Of a stretch of 32,382 bases of DNA, positions 1-12,970 are shown one piece after another. The stretch's first letter is position 1. Each line of letters starts with the position of its first letter. The notes under the pieces were generated by a model. It made no database searches. It worked only from the letters and a program-made list of their open reading frames with translations, and was not told where the DNA came from. The stretch comes from Methanosarcina sp. (GTDB lineage Archaea > Halobacteriota > Methanosarcinia > Methanosarcinales > Methanosarcinaceae): positions 1 through 32,382 of the forward strand of contig PLUB01000072.1 in NCBI GenBank assembly GCA_003164755.1, read 5' to 3'. A program made the position numbers and the translations under genes.

Positions 1-545
1 TTGGATATAAACTTCATTGCATAATAGATAGGGATTACGAGCTGATCAGAAGATTCAAAACAACAACTTCATCACTTTCATGATTCTCAGATAGACTAAT
101 AATAAAAACAATTCGATAGTTTCAAGAATGGGGATACTTTGGAGCAAAATCAAAAGTCATGATTCAACAATGAAAAGAACAGTTGAAGAAATCCTATGGG
201 GATGAGTGATATATTCAGAAGAGTATCAGCTCAAAAAAAGCTCAAGTAGAACGAGTTTATGCGTTACTAAAAAGATATTCAAATAGGAAAAATTCTTGTC
301 ACTACTGTTCTAAGAGTGAATCTGAAGATTTTGTGTACGGTTTTTTGTTATAATTTCTACCAGCTGATGATATTTTAATAAAAAGGGGATTATTAAGGAT
401 AGCTGAAGCTATCTTTAAAATTGAAGAATAATGAACCAGAAAAGAAAAATTTGTTCAAATAAATAAATTAGAGAGAAAGATTTTGGACAGGATTCCCGTA
501 AAGAAAAAATTAAAAGTAAATTGGAATCCCCTATAGTTTGCTTTA
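1..545 (+). pseudogene. 3' half of a decayed IS5-type transposase
   Basis: Three-frame reading gives broken pieces of an IS5-family DDE transposase: a stretch like 'ADYELIRRFKTTT', then a remnant of 'DRGYFGTKSKGYDATMKRA', then 'VTT..RVNLKILCT.FCYN.YQL' near 310-365. Stops and frameshifts interrupt every frame. The DNA is clearly similar to 3552-4108, so both are copies of the same element. The copy enters from outside the window on the left, so its N-terminal half is not visible. It is not functional. The family assignment rests on remembered motifs. Confidence 0.7.
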
Positions 546-795
546 TAGCACAAAAGTAGCTTAAAAACTAAATCTGTTAGTTAATAGAGGTTAACGGGAA
601 GTTTCAATCCCAGCAGCATGCTATTGGGTATCCTACTGAAATAAAAAGTGTAATTAATTAGTAAGTTGCCTCTATAAAATAGGCTTTATGAATTTGTTTA
701 TACTAAGGATGAGAAATTGCAGAAACTATAGTAGGGGAGATAAAAATATTGGATAAAATTGTTGAACTAATTTTTGAAAAAAGTTGTGAAATTAA
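546..795. other. Intergenic, AT-rich, no gene seen
   Basis: No open frame with coding character. This is the 3' flank of the DUF1015 gene and the tail of the IS5 relic. A short inverted motif around 613-655 (GTTTCAATCCC ... ACTGAAAT) faintly recalls a CRISPR repeat but occurs once only. Confidence 0.5.
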
Positions 796-1980
796 TTATA
801 AAACAATTTTTCTAGCCTCTATATAATATCTTTTCTCATTTTCTTTTCCAAGAGAAAATGATTTTCTCGGAAGGATTCCCTTCTTTATTATAAGAGATAA
901 AAATTCGCTCTTTTTTAAGGGTGGGAGGAAGAAACCAATATTACCCTTTTTTTTCCCGATCTCTTCTACAATTTCAGGATCATGCTCATATTCAATAGAG
1001 CAATTATCAATTACCGCATCAAGAATTTCAACCTCCAGATCACAACCTATTGTATTTAAAATAAGCCTTCCACATTTGTTTTTTGTAACAAATCCAATTG
1101 AATGGCTGTCAACTGAAGAATTATAATATGTATGACAGGTTGGAGATTCTATAATCTTTGCATTGAATTTTTTGAGCAGTTCATCAGGCTTAACTCCTAT
1201 TACAACTCTGTGAATTGGTTCGAATGAAAGCCCTGGATCATGGATATTCACAAGTTCTACTAATGCGTATCTTGCAGGATGAAAGTCAGGTACAGTTCCT
1301 TTAATTTTTTCCCAGAAATTTTTTGCTGCAGCAAGGCTATGGTTTCCATCACCAACAAGAAACATTCCTAAGTTGTTAACTTTATTGGAAATTTCTTTAA
1401 TTATTTTTTCATCGGATATCTTATAGCCGATGATATGGCCACCTTTTTCCATTAGATCAAAATCATAAATTTTATTAACTTCATAAGCAGTATCATCTGT
1501 ATCTTTGGGAATAACCGAAAAATCTGGATCATTATATAATACTAAAATATGGGAAAGCTCTAATTCCGCATTTTCTCTTATCCGGACTCTTGCGGGAAGC
1601 CTTTCTTTAATTGTTCCTTCAGTTGGTCGGATCAGAGAATCAGATCCATCAAATTCATATTCATTTAAATCAATTGCAACCACAAGGCCGATTCTTTCTT
1701 TGCTGGAAACAGAACGCTTTACAAGGATAAAACAGGATCCATGGTCAACAAGAATTATTTTGTAATCATGACAAGCTTTATGAATGTTATTCAATCTTTT
1801 TTCATCAAGAGGAAGATATATTTCCGGACAAATAAGATTAAAAGTAGAAGGACTATTCCCAACAAATTCCTCAACCCTTTTCCAATATTCTATATCCTGA
1901 GTATGTTGATCACAAGCAATTACCGCCCATTTTTCCAAATTATTATATGGAAGAAGAATATGGGGAACATGTAGTATCAT
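796..1980 (-). CDS. DUF1015 family protein
   Basis: 394 residues, close to the usual length (~400) of the DUF1015 family, which is widespread in bacteria and methanogens and has no established biochemical role. Recognisable blocks are 'KWAVIACDQHT' (residues 17-27), 'RPTEGTIKERLPARVRIREN' (118-137) and the hallmark 'LVGDGNHSLAAAK' (208-220). No signal peptide or membrane segment is seen, so it is probably cytosolic. The ATG start has no good Shine-Dalgarno. A TATA-like element centred at about 2007 lies ~27 bp upstream, which predicts a leaderless or nearly leaderless mRNA. It stands alone between IS debris and has no operon partner. The family call is firm; the function is unknown. Confidence 0.85.
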   Translation of the reverse strand: MILHVPHILLPYNNLEKWAVIACDQHTQDIEYWKRVEEFVGNSPSTFNLICPEIYLPLDEKRLNNIHKACHDYKIILVDHGSCFILVKRSVSSKERIGLVVAIDLNEYEFDGSDSLIRPTEGTIKERLPARVRIRENAELELSHILVLYNDPDFSVIPKDTDDTAYEVNKIYDFDLMEKGGHIIGYKISDEKIIKEISNKVNNLGMFLVGDGNHSLAAAKNFWEKIKGTVPDFHPARYALVELVNIHDPGLSFEPIHRVVIGVKPDELLKKFNAKIIESPTCHTYYNSSVDSHSIGFVTKNKCGRLILNTIGCDLEVEILDAVIDNCSIEYEHDPEIVEEIGKKKGNIGFFLPPLKKSEFLSLIIKKGILPRKSFSLGKENEKRYYIEARKIVL

Positions 1981-2002
1981 GATTACTTAAAAAATGGAAA
2001 TT

Positions 2003-2011
2003 GGATATAAA
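2003..2011 (-). promoter_or_regulatory. TATA element of the DUF1015 gene
   Basis: On the minus strand CGAAAT (BRE-like purines) is followed by CTTTATATCC. Its centre is ~27 bp from the ATG at 1980, so transcription should start at or within a few bases of the start codon. Confidence 0.55.
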
Positions 2012-3013
2012 GATTTCGAAGGCTATTTTTTCAAAATGTAGCTTTTGGGAATTTCATATTCCCAAAACGAAATTTTTACATATTTGTCTTTAGTGCTTTT
2101 CAGCTACTTTGGGATGCATTCTGAATTACATCCCTTTGTCTCTTCTTAGTTCAAGTCTGCTTTTTGATTGATCTGCTTTCATATAGTTTTTCATGGATCT
2201 GGGCAATATTACCCTTCTCTTACTTTTCCTAAAGTTTCCTAATAGTTAGAAACCTTCAGCAAGTCGTCTATTTTAATCTTTTCAGCCTGCAAAATCTGTA
2301 TCTCTAATATTTGTGAGTCTGATAATCTTTTTTGGATGAAACAAGATTGATTATATAAACAGTTGCTTGATTAGACTACTATATCTTGATACCTCTCGCG
2401 TTTTAAATATGTGATTAATGTGATGATATAATATTATATCCATAAATTAAGTTAGCTAGGTATATTAACGAGAGAATGGTAAACTAATATTAAGTGTTAA
2501 AAATATTATATGTGATGACAGAGTAGTATAAATTACGTTCTCATCTCTTTAACCCCCACTAGCAAGCACACCTCCTACAGAATACTATTCTAAAGTTAAG
2601 AGATCGGAAGAGAAATTCGAAATTCATAAATCCAAAAATACCTTAGCACCTCTCCCCAACTAAAATAAAGTGAGTCTATTGAATATCGTCCAAAATTCCT
2701 TGGTTTTTTTTGATGAGAACGCTACCTCTTTTTAGATTAGAATCCAAGTAAATCAATACTTTATAACATGAGAAAAATGCATTCATATCATCCTTTAATA
2801 ATCTTAACTTAGAGGTAAAATACGGTAAGCACAGAAAATAGGAAGAAAAGAGAATTAGAGACCTTTTCCCCGCATTTTCCGCGGTTTCCATGATTTTATA
2901 ATTTTGAGTGACTTTAAGTGTGAATAATACCGTTTTGAAAATCTATTTTTAAAATGTAATTATATGCTTTTTATTATAGGAGAGTTAAAATCTCTTAGCA
3001 ATAATTTTTACTC
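2012..3013. other. 1-kb AT-rich region without a recognisable gene
   Basis: Only short open frames without Shine-Dalgarno motifs or family resemblance, for example a 71-codon minus frame at 2676-2891 that I regard as chance. No tRNA, repeat array or clear terminator was found by eye. Confidence 0.5.
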
Positions 3014-3985
3014 ATGAAAACTCTGACGGATTTTGGTTTTAAGCAAGAAGATACACTTCTTCAGTCATTTGGAGATAAACTTCCTGAAATTAATTCCTTA
3101 ATTGATTGAAAATCTTTTCTTATCATTTTTGAGTCCATATATTTTAACAAAACAATTTCCTGAGAAAGATATGAAGCTTACATAATAATTATTTTTAAAA
3201 TGCTTATCTTACATAGTTTTATTGTATCGTTCAGACTTTTAACTTGAGAAACAATGTATTAATTGAATTTCTTTCAAAAAATTTCTTGTTTTCCTGAGTA
3301 CGTACCAGACAATACCCCAGTCTATTAATTTTGAAAAATCATTATTGATAATTGCAAATAAGAAGAAATCTGGGGACAGTTGCAAAGCCAACTTGATTGG
3401 TTTAGTTTTGAAATATATCAGGGAATGATTCCGGAAGCTATTTTTATCCACGTAGATCTGAAATATGCAAAAAAGAATAAATTTCGAGAAAATGACGCAA
3501 AAACAACGAGAAATAGATACGTGACATGGATATAAAAGACTGTTATGTTACACTTTGGATCTAAACTTCATAGCATAATATACAAAGATTATGAGCTGAT
3601 CAAAAGATACAAAACAACAACTACATCACTTAATAATTCTCAGATAGATTTATAATAACTAAATGAAGTGATTCCCCAAGACAGAGGATACTTTGGAACA
3701 AAATCAAAAGGTTATGATGCAACAATGAAAAGAGCAGTAAAAAAACATTCTATCTTGAATGATGATAATATTAAGAAACAAGAGGATTAGCTCAAAAAAA
3801 GTCCCATGGTAACGAGTTTATGCAACAACTAAACAGATATTCAAAGCAGAAAAAGTTCTTCTCACTACTATTCAAAGAGTAAATCTAAAGATGTTGTGTA
3901 CAGCTTTTTGTTATAATCTCTATCAGTTGATGGCATTGAAAATAGATGGAGCATTTTAAGGATATAAGAGCTATGTTTAAAATCA
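3014..3985 (+). pseudogene. Decayed full-length IS5-family transposase
   Basis: Starts at ATG 3014 with 'MKTLTDFGFKQEDTLLQSFG' and continues in shifting frames through 'FPEYVPDNT' (~3290-3320), 'EEIWGQLQ' (~3362-3385), 'NDAKTTRNRYVTW' (~3491-3530), 'KLHSIIYKDYELIKRYKTTT' (~3565-3625), 'DRGYFGTKSKGYDATMKRAV' (~3680-3740) and a final 'CTAFCYNLYQL' (~3898-3930). This is the block order of an IS5-family DDE transposase of about 320 residues. Many stops and frameshifts make it inactive. Similarity to the relic at 1-545 extends past the ORF end to about 4108, which is probably the element's right-end flank. Confidence 0.75.
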
Positions 3986-4109
3986 AAGAATAATAACCAG
4001 AATAGAATAAATCGGGTCGAATACAGAAATCAGCGAGAAAGATTTGGGTAGGATTAACTATGAAGAAAAAATTAGAGATAAATTTGAATCCTCTTGTGTT
4101 TAATATACT

Positions 4110-5396
4110 TAGCATCTACTATTTTCTATAGTTACGAATGACTATTCTTATCAGGTTAAAATTTTTCCTCAAGAGTTTATAAGAAAAAATTTTGTTGACA
4201 TATATTAATTCCATTTTTTGTAATTGCCTCTAGAAAAATCAATGTCTTGAAGTTTTTAAGTAGAAATTATCCATAGTCAGACTAAACTATTAATGTGATT
4301 TTTTTTGAGTATAGAGGAGCTCGATAAATCCTTATGTTTGATCATCTGCTTATAATTAGTATATAACTGATTCGTGAAGATCCTATATTTCCTGAAATGT
4401 TCTATCTTTTTTAGTGTATATCTATTAATTGAGTGCGATTGCTGTTGCTAAGCATTCTGCGTTAGAATTAACTATGTTAAAAACTTGGAAAATAGCTTCA
4501 AAGCAGCTTTTATAATATGAAATTTGGAACATTTTATACAAGAGCTGTAACAATAAGGTTTCTACATTTAGCTTCTTAAAGGTGCATAAACCAATTTTGT
4601 GATATGTGGTTAGTTTTAGGGATGAATTCAAACAAAATTGGTCATGAATGTATCTCTGGCTTTCTGAAACTCCTCTCATTTGAGATATGCTACACATTTT
4701 AATTATGTTTGTAGCATCGAATTTTTAGATTTAAATTGAACCTGGTAAGATCAGTTGGAGAGGATTTCTGCAGAGCCATGTTTCTGTTATTATATTTATT
4801 GAAAGAAGATCTCTATATGTTGTCCGTCAACATTTAATATGGCTAAAAGAAATATATATGCTTCTAAAATCATCGATTGCGAGTTAGTGAAGTACTGCAC
4901 TATAAAAGCTGTTTCGAATTCCAGATGGAGTTATTGCTCTAAGCAATATCATGAACTACATACTGGAAAAAACATTAGAGTAGTTTAGTTCGGGCTAAAT
5001 GGTTATATAAATCTTATATAAGAACGTGAGGGACCTACCAAAGTAGGATAAATTAAATCGCCTTTAAAACTTAAGAGTAGACTCACTGAGGAGGAAATAA
5101 TACTATTTATGGATGCTATAGTCATTACTTCAAGAGCATCTGCTTAGCAACTTGCAAGAATGCATTGAAATTGCTCAAGTAAAAATAGTTCGTTCCCCAT
5201 TCTTTGAAAAGACGGTAAGAACTCAAAAATATTCCCAGAAATGTCTGGCTTGCGAGAGTTTCTAAACTCATGACTGTCATCAATTTCTCAAAATATATCT
5301 TGATGTGACAAAATATTCTATTACAAAATGCCAAAATGAAAAAGAAGTTTACAAGACCAGTTACAGAGGATTTCTGTAGCCCGTCTTTTTTGAAGT
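4110..5396. other. Gene-poor region, possible coding debris
   Basis: No intact gene is seen. A degraded plus-strand coding trace runs from about 4860 to 5200: readable blocks such as 'LTEEEIILFMDAIVITSRASA' (~5082-5145) are broken by stops. I do not recognise the family. A short sequence, (C)AGTTxxAGAGGATTTCTG, appears twice, at about 4752 and 5357, the second next to the 3' end of rps10. The 90-codon minus frame at 4425-4697 has no Shine-Dalgarno and no recognisable motif. Confidence 0.4.
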
Positions 5397-7012
<1,616 letters not shown>

Positions 7013-7105
7013 ATTATAATTCTCCTGTATTCTAAGTGAGTTTCAACCGTATATCAAATATTTACTATATTAATATTAGGGCAAATCTCACTATTGATAC
7101 ATCAG

Positions 7106-7113
7106 TTTATATA
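7106..7113 (-). promoter_or_regulatory. TATA box for EF-1alpha
   Basis: The minus strand reads CACAAAAAAATATATAAAC: an A-rich BRE-like tract followed by TATATAAA. A start of transcription is expected near 7084, leaving a 5' leader of ~70 nt. It is the strongest TATA-like element I see within the ribosomal/RNAP cluster. Confidence 0.6.
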
Positions 7114-7352
7114 TTTTTTTGTGAAATCGATATTGTTAATTTCCCTTTTTCATTGAGTCAATATTTTATTAATATTCAACAACTTGGAATATTTTCCCAA
7201 ATATATGCATACATTGTCTTAAAGCTTTCCGATTGGCTTTATCCTCTAACTGATAGAGATTCTTTCCCCTTTCCAGATAAGTCAAAACTTTATTCAATTC
7301 AAAGTAGGTATTGCCTTAAAAATATTAAGAATGAATGGAAAATTTTTCTTAC
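7114..7352. other. EF-2 / EF-1alpha intergenic region
   Basis: AT-rich, no gene. Just downstream of the EF-2 stop the minus strand carries T-rich tracts (TTTTCC, ATTTTT) within ~40 bp, which could terminate the upstream transcript. A plus-strand frame of ~106 codons crosses the region but has no Shine-Dalgarno or recognisable motif. Confidence 0.45.
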
Positions 7353-9545
7353 TTAAATTGAAAGGAAGTCAGTTACTTTAGGCAGTTCCCTCTTGAGGCC
7401 TTTTCTCTCTCTGATCTGGCCTACTACTTCTGTCTGGATACTGGATGGCAATATATCGAAGCCACCAAATTCAGTGCTCCACATAGCACGTCCTTCGGTT
7501 GCGGACCTGATTTCTCCGGCAAATCCAAACATCTCAGCTACAGGCACCCTGGCCTCTATAATCGCTAGGTCTCCTTCAGTGGTCATATTAAGGATAATTC
7601 CGCGGCGGCCTTGCAGTTCCTTTGTTGCACCACCCATTGTGAGCTGGGGCACCTGAACAAAGACTTTCTGATAAGGTTCAAGCAAACTGTCCTCTGCTAT
7701 AAGCATGCCAGCCTGGATTGCCTGTCTTGCAGCAGGAATTACCTGAGCTGGACCCCTGTGGATTGCATCTTCGTGAAGTTTTGCATCTACAAGTACGCAT
7801 TTCATGTTTGCCACAGGTTCTCTCGTGAGAGGGCCTGCTCGCATAACTTCTTCGAACCCATCTAGAACCAGTTCCATTGTCTCGTTCAGGTACTGGATAC
7901 CCTTGGTCATATCTATAAAGATATTGGAATTGAAAATTCCAGCAATGCCCTTTGCCTCATCCTTCTCCATTCCGAGTTTCATGAGCTTCTGTCTGCGCTC
8001 AAGTTCGGGCATATTCATACTGATATCCCCTGACTTGATGAGGCTGACAATGTCAGTGTCAAGTGGCTCCACATATATATAGAACCTGTTATGTCTGTTA
8101 GGGGATTTTCCTTCCACGGATTCAATCTTCTTCTTTATGGTTTCCCTGTAGACTACAATCGGTTTACTTGTAGTGATTTCCACATTCTTATCTCTCTGAA
8201 TCCTGTGGGCGATGACTTCTAGGTGAAGTTCTCCCATTCCTGCCATCAGGTGTTCCCCTGTTTCCTCATCAAGGGTAATTTGAAGAGTCGGATCTTCTTT
8301 TGCTACCTGCCTAAGGACCTCGATAAGCTTGGGCAGATCTTTGGTGTGCTTGGCTTCCACAGCCACAGTTACCACAGGTTCGCTTACATGCCTGATACTT
8401 TCGAAGGGTATCATGTTGTCAAGTGTTGTTACTGTAGAACCTACAATTGCATCTTTTAAGCCCGTGACTGCTGCAATATTTCCTGCAGGGATTTTTTCCA
8501 CTTCGAGCCTTTCAGGGCCCATGAATATGCCTACTTGCTGGACCCTGCTCTTCTTTGTGGTCCCGGATGTATAAACTTCCATTCCACGGGTGAGAGATCC
8601 GCTGAACAGTCTTCCGGTTGAGACTTCTCCTGCATGAGGGTCAACGGAAATGTCTGTAACCATGAAAGCAAGATCTCCATCTGCATTTGCATTGGCCATG
8701 GATTTGCCTATCTCAGTATTAGCATCTCCATGCCAGATAACTGGCACCCTTAATTTTTGTGCATCAAGAGGGTTGGGTAGGAACCTAATAACCATATCAA
8801 GGACAGCTTCGTGTAGAGGACACTTTTCTGCCAGGAATTTCATGTCTCCCACTTTACAACATTCATATACTTCCTTAAAGGAAATCCCGGTCTTCTTCAT
8901 CATAGGCACACTGATAGCCCAGTTGTAAAGGGCTGATCCAAAACCTACAGTCCCTTCTGAGGCATCGACTTTCCAACCTGACTTGAATTTATCAGGGTTC
9001 ATGTTTTTGATGAGTTTATTCACGTGATCAATGACTTTTCCAAGACGAACCTGCATTTCCTGGGAATCAACTTGTAGCTCATTGATCAGCCGATCCACTT
9101 TGTTAATGAAAAGCACAGGTCTGACATGTTCCCTGAGAGCCTGCCTCAGTACTGTTTCGGTCTGTGGCATAGTACCTTCTACGGCATCTACGACCACGAC
9201 TGCCCCGTCCACCGCTCTCATGGCACGTGTGACGTCTCCACCGAAGTCAACATGGCCTGGAGTATCTATCAAGTTGATAAGGTAGTCTTCATTATCAAAA
9301 GTGTGGACCATGGAAACGTTGGAAGCGTCGATTGTGATACCCCTTGATTGTTCCTCTTCATCGGAATCCATGAATAACTGCCTTCCAGCAAGCTCTTTGG
9401 AAATCATGCCAGCGCCTGCTAGCAGGTTATCAGATAATGTCGTTTTTCCGTGGTCAATATGCGCAACTATCCCGATGTTTCTGATTTTTTCCGGTTCATT
9501 CATAAGCGTTGTTACGCGCTCGACCATTTTTTTTCTTCTTCCCAT
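7353..9545 (-). CDS. fusA: Translation elongation factor EF-2 (aEF2)
   Basis: 730 residues, full length for archaeal EF-2, the GTPase that drives ribosomal translocation. Motifs: G1 'AHIDHGKT' (28-35), switch I 'SRGITID' (67-73), G3 'DTPGH' (94-98), G4 'NKVD' (148-151). The domain IV tip carries '[11 protein letters not shown]', in which His596 is the expected diphthamide site. Domain V ends with '[19 protein letters not shown]'. The ATG at 9545 has AGGT ~7 bases upstream. It lies 71 bp downstream of rps7 and on the same strand. Nothing in the reading frame is unusual. Confidence 0.97.
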   Translation of the reverse strand: MGRRKKMVERVTTLMNEPEKIRNIGIVAHIDHGKTTLSDNLLAGAGMISKELAGRQLFMDSDEEEQSRGITIDASNVSMVHTFDNEDYLINLIDTPGHVDFGGDVTRAMRAVDGAVVVVDAVEGTMPQTETVLRQALREHVRPVLFINKVDRLINELQVDSQEMQVRLGKVIDHVNKLIKNMNPDKFKSGWKVDASEGTVGFGSALYNWAISVPMMKKTGISFKEVYECCKVGDMKFLAEKCPLHEAVLDMVIRFLPNPLDAQKLRVPVIWHGDANTEIGKSMANANADGDLAFMVTDISVDPHAGEVSTGRLFSGSLTRGMEVYTSGTTKKSRVQQVGIFMGPERLEVEKIPAGNIAAVTGLKDAIVGSTVTTLDNMIPFESIRHVSEPVVTVAVEAKHTKDLPKLIEVLRQVAKEDPTLQITLDEETGEHLMAGMGELHLEVIAHRIQRDKNVEITTSKPIVVYRETIKKKIESVEGKSPNRHNRFYIYVEPLDTDIVSLIKSGDISMNMPELERRQKLMKLGMEKDEAKGIAGIFNSNIFIDMTKGIQYLNETMELVLDGFEEVMRAGPLTREPVANMKCVLVDAKLHEDAIHRGPAQVIPAARQAIQAGMLIAEDSLLEPYQKVFVQVPQLTMGGATKELQGRRGIILNMTTEGDLAIIEARVPVAEMFGFAGEIRSATEGRAMWSTEFGGFDILPSSIQTEVVGQIRERKGLKRELPKVTDFLSI

Positions 9546-9616
9546 GATGATACCTTTTAAACAAACATAATTTTGTGATCTAGTATTTTTTTAGGTATGT
9601 GCAAATCAATAATTAA

Positions 9617-10665
<1,049 letters not shown>

Positions 10666-10716
10666 CTATATTATCCTTCAACACCCTATTAATGGATCAA
10701 ACGTAAATAATGCAGA

Positions 10717-11142
10717 TCACTGCAGGATTACATCTTCTATGTTATGATGGCGACGAGCAAGCATTTTTACCTTTTCGATATTCTTGCCATTGCGACCTAT
10801 TGCAAGCCCCTTTTCTTTATTGGGTACCTCTGCATAAGCTAATCGCTTATCATTTTTGTTTATAATGTTTACTGAATTCAAGGACACAGGACCGAAGGCA
10901 TTCTTTAGAAAGGTTATTGGATCATCTGAGTATTCAACAAGTTCTATAGGTTTGTCCAGGGTTTTTTTAACGCGATTTATATTTTCACCATTTTTGCCTA
11001 TCGCAAGCCCCATATCACCCTGTTTTACGACATATACGACTCTTTCCTCTTCCAGTATACAGTCGAGAATTTTTGCCTTCGTCATATTTTCAAATAATGC
11101 AATGTACTGGATACTTTCTGTGGTAAGTCTTATTTCACCCAA
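10717..11142 (-). CDS. nusA: NusA-like transcription factor, two KH domains
   Basis: 141 residues, typical for archaeal NusA, which corresponds only to the KH-domain part of bacterial NusA and lacks the S1 and N-terminal RNAP-binding domains. The two KH signatures are 'IGKNGENI' (48-55) and 'IGRNGKNI' (115-122). It presumably binds nascent RNA during elongation or termination. The start appears to be TTG (TTGGGTGAA...) at 11142, with GGAG ~11 bases upstream; I see no ATG or GTG in frame. It begins ~19 bp after the rpl30e stop, so the two are probably cotranscribed. Confidence 0.93.
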   Translation of the reverse strand: MGEIRLTTESIQYIALFENMTKAKILDCILEEERVVYVVKQGDMGLAIGKNGENINRVKKTLDKPIELVEYSDDPITFLKNAFGPVSLNSVNIINKNDKRLAYAEVPNKEKGLAIGRNGKNIEKVKMLARRHHNIEDVILQ

Positions 11143-11161
11143 GACGTTGCCAACTCCTTCG

Positions 11162-11452
11162 TCAAACTATAGTTGCCAGAATATCCGATTCTCCTACATC
11201 GAGAATTGCCATGGCTGCGATTGTAAAGGGCTTCCCGCAAACGGGCCCTAGTTCCACACTTGTTCCTTCATATTCCATGATTGAAACATTTGTTTCCTGA
11301 GTTTTCTTTTTAATATCTTCAGGGCAGTTTGATGCCAGGATCACAATTTTTGCTGAGCCATTTGCTGCTGCCTCCACGGTCCGATTGGCTCCAAATATTA
11401 CTTTTCCTGTTTTCACAGCCTTGATAAGCGATTTATCGACATTAATTTTCAT
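11162..11452 (-). CDS. rpl30e: Ribosomal protein L30e (eL30)
   Basis: 96 residues, archaeal L30e-like protein of the L7Ae/L30e/S12e superfamily of RNA binders. '[28 protein letters not shown]' spans roughly residues 16-43, and '[18 protein letters not shown]' carries the conserved Gly-Lys-Pro. It sits between rpoA'' and nusA, its usual place in euryarchaeal genomes. The ATG at 11452 has only a weak Shine-Dalgarno (TTGATGA). A 6-bp hairpin at 11474-11492 lies just upstream of the start. Confidence 0.95.
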   Translation of the reverse strand: MKINVDKSLIKAVKTGKVIFGANRTVEAAANGSAKIVILASNCPEDIKKKTQETNVSIMEYEGTSVELGPVCGKPFTIAAMAILDVGESDILATIV

Positions 11453-11473
11453 TTCATCAACTCTATCTTAAAT

Positions 11474-11492
11474 TAGCTCATTTATGGAGCTA
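11474..11492 (-). promoter_or_regulatory. Small hairpin upstream of rpl30e
   Basis: On the minus strand TAGCTC, a 7-nt loop and GAGCTA form a perfect 6-bp stem, 22 bp upstream of the rpl30e ATG and probably inside its leader. On the plus strand the same stem is followed by TTTTTT. I see no kink-turn signature, so an L30e-binding role is only a possibility. Confidence 0.35.
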
Positions 11493-11770
11493 TTTTTTGC
11501 TTGAAATATCTTAATTTTCACCGATTTTATCACAAATTAGCTAATCCACTATATTCTTTTATTTAATGAGATGTTTAAGATCAACGATTAATATGGTGCT
11601 ATCAATACTTATGCCTTATATTTATTTTCTGGTTATAAGCATTGAATACTCCATTTTTTGCAACAGGATTTCAATTAAATTCTAACAGTAATGTAACTTG
11701 CTATGGGCTGGTATTCTATCAGGTTATACATTAAATAATTATAGGTTCGGATTCAAGCTTTTTAGAACCT
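11493..11770. other. rpoA''-rpl30e intergenic region
   Basis: About 320 bp between the two coding regions, AT-rich, no gene. Such a gap in an otherwise tight cluster suggests a terminator after rpoA'' and a new promoter for rpl30e-nusA-rps12-rps7, but I cannot name a clear TATA box. Confidence 0.4.
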
Positions 11771-12970
11771 TCATTCATCTTCTACTTGTAGTTTCATTTC
11801 TGCTTCTTCTTTTCTTCTGCTTATGAGATGCACATCGCCTGTACCCATGCGGATGGGCTGACCAACAATGATATTTTCTGTGACACCCTCCAGCTTGTCC
11901 ACATCTCCGCGCATGCCTGCATCCAGTAAGTGGTTTACAGTCACTTCGAAAGCTGCGCGCGCAAATACGCTGGCCTTTTCGCCTGATATACCATGTCTCC
12001 CGATTTGTTTTACTTCTCCATCACATGTCATGAGGTCTGCTACAAGCATGATATGTCGGATATCCACGGTAAGCCCCTGTTCACGCAGAGTATCTGTTGC
12101 TTCCTTGATAATTGCATTTCTTGCAGCTTCCACTCCTAACACTTCATAAATTTCGTTAATATTATTTGTGCTTGTTCTTGTCTTGTCCACTCCTTCGAAC
12201 TGAAACACATTATTTAGAGCCGAACCTTCGGTATATAGGGTATACTCCTCTCCTTCCTTCCGAACCACCACTCGCTTGATCCCCTCTATTCCTTTCAGGG
12301 TGACATTATGGATGCTTTTTGCAAGCTGGAGAAGTTCCCTGTAAGAGGGTTCTTCGGGGGCGATAATAATCTGATTATCTATAGCAGAAGATATAGTGAC
12401 CATCACATTCAGTTCTTCGTTGAATTTCTCCTTTACCTGTTCTATAGTAATGTTCCTGCTTTCCATTGCTTTCTCGTGCAGGTCTATTATCAGTTTCATC
12501 TGGGAAAGATCAGTTGTCACGTCAGCGATGTGGTCTATTTTTGTAGCTTCAATTTCCCAGGCAAGAGCTCTTGTTTTTTCCCTATCATAAGCGTAATCAT
12601 TGGGATATTCTTTTGAGAGAGCAATTGTCATCATCGGAGTGCTCGGAATTTTCCGGGCATCTACAATTTCTATAAGTCGGGGCAGGCCGAGAGTAACATT
12701 AATCTCGGCCACACCTGCGTAGTGGAAAGTACGCATGGTCATCTGAGTACCTGGTTCTCCTATGGACTGTGCTGCAATCACGCCTGCAGCATCACAGGGC
12801 TCGATGCATGATACCTCATATTCTTCCATTATCTTTTCTATAATCTCTTCCATTTCCTTTTTACTCACTCCGACTTCTATTACATCGTCCTTGAGCACTT
12901 TGAGAACATTCGAAGGAAAAGGTAGATCCTTTATCATGCTATCGATTGTAGCTTTACTGATACTCATCAT
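11771..12970 (-). CDS. rpoA2: DNA-directed RNA polymerase subunit A''
   Basis: C-terminal part of the archaeal largest RNAP subunit, encoded separately from A'. 399 residues. The trigger-loop region '[19 protein letters not shown]' (68-86) and '[17 protein letters not shown]' (91-107) are intact, and the clamp-like '[20 protein letters not shown]' lies near 328-347. It begins with two consecutive ATG codons: the first overlaps the rpoA' stop as ATGA. The second, at 12967, has better spacing from AGGTGG and may be used (398 aa). Cotranscription and translational coupling with rpoA' are likely. Confidence 0.96.
   Translation of the reverse strand: MMSISKATIDSMIKDLPFPSNVLKVLKDDVIEVGVSKKEMEEIIEKIMEEYEVSCIEPCDAAGVIAAQSIGEPGTQMTMRTFHYAGVAEINVTLGLPRLIEIVDARKIPSTPMMTIALSKEYPNDYAYDREKTRALAWEIEATKIDHIADVTTDLSQMKLIIDLHEKAMESRNITIEQVKEKFNEELNVMVTISSAIDNQIIIAPEEPSYRELLQLAKSIHNVTLKGIEGIKRVVVRKEGEEYTLYTEGSALNNVFQFEGVDKTRTSTNNINEIYEVLGVEAARNAIIKEATDTLREQGLTVDIRHIMLVADLMTCDGEVKQIGRHGISGEKASVFARAAFEVTVNHLLDAGMRGDVDKLEGVTENIIVGQPIRMGTGDVHLISRRKEEAEMKLQVEDE

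Noticed and set aside
613..660. GTTTCAATCCC...ACTGAAAT, resembling a CRISPR repeat
   Set aside because: Single occurrence, no second unit or spacer array, and no cas genes in the window.
4425..4697. 90-codon minus-strand frame
   Set aside because: No Shine-Dalgarno, no family resemblance; the opposite strand is partly open as well, so it is probably chance or old debris.
7036..7356. 106-codon plus-strand frame between EF-1alpha and EF-2
   Set aside because: AT-rich intergenic sequence holding the EF-1alpha promoter; no Shine-Dalgarno and no recognisable motif.
11474..11500. Plus-strand hairpin followed by T6, like a rho-independent terminator
   Set aside because: No plus-strand gene precedes it; the surrounding genes are all on the minus strand, so it is kept only as a possible leader hairpin of rpl30e.
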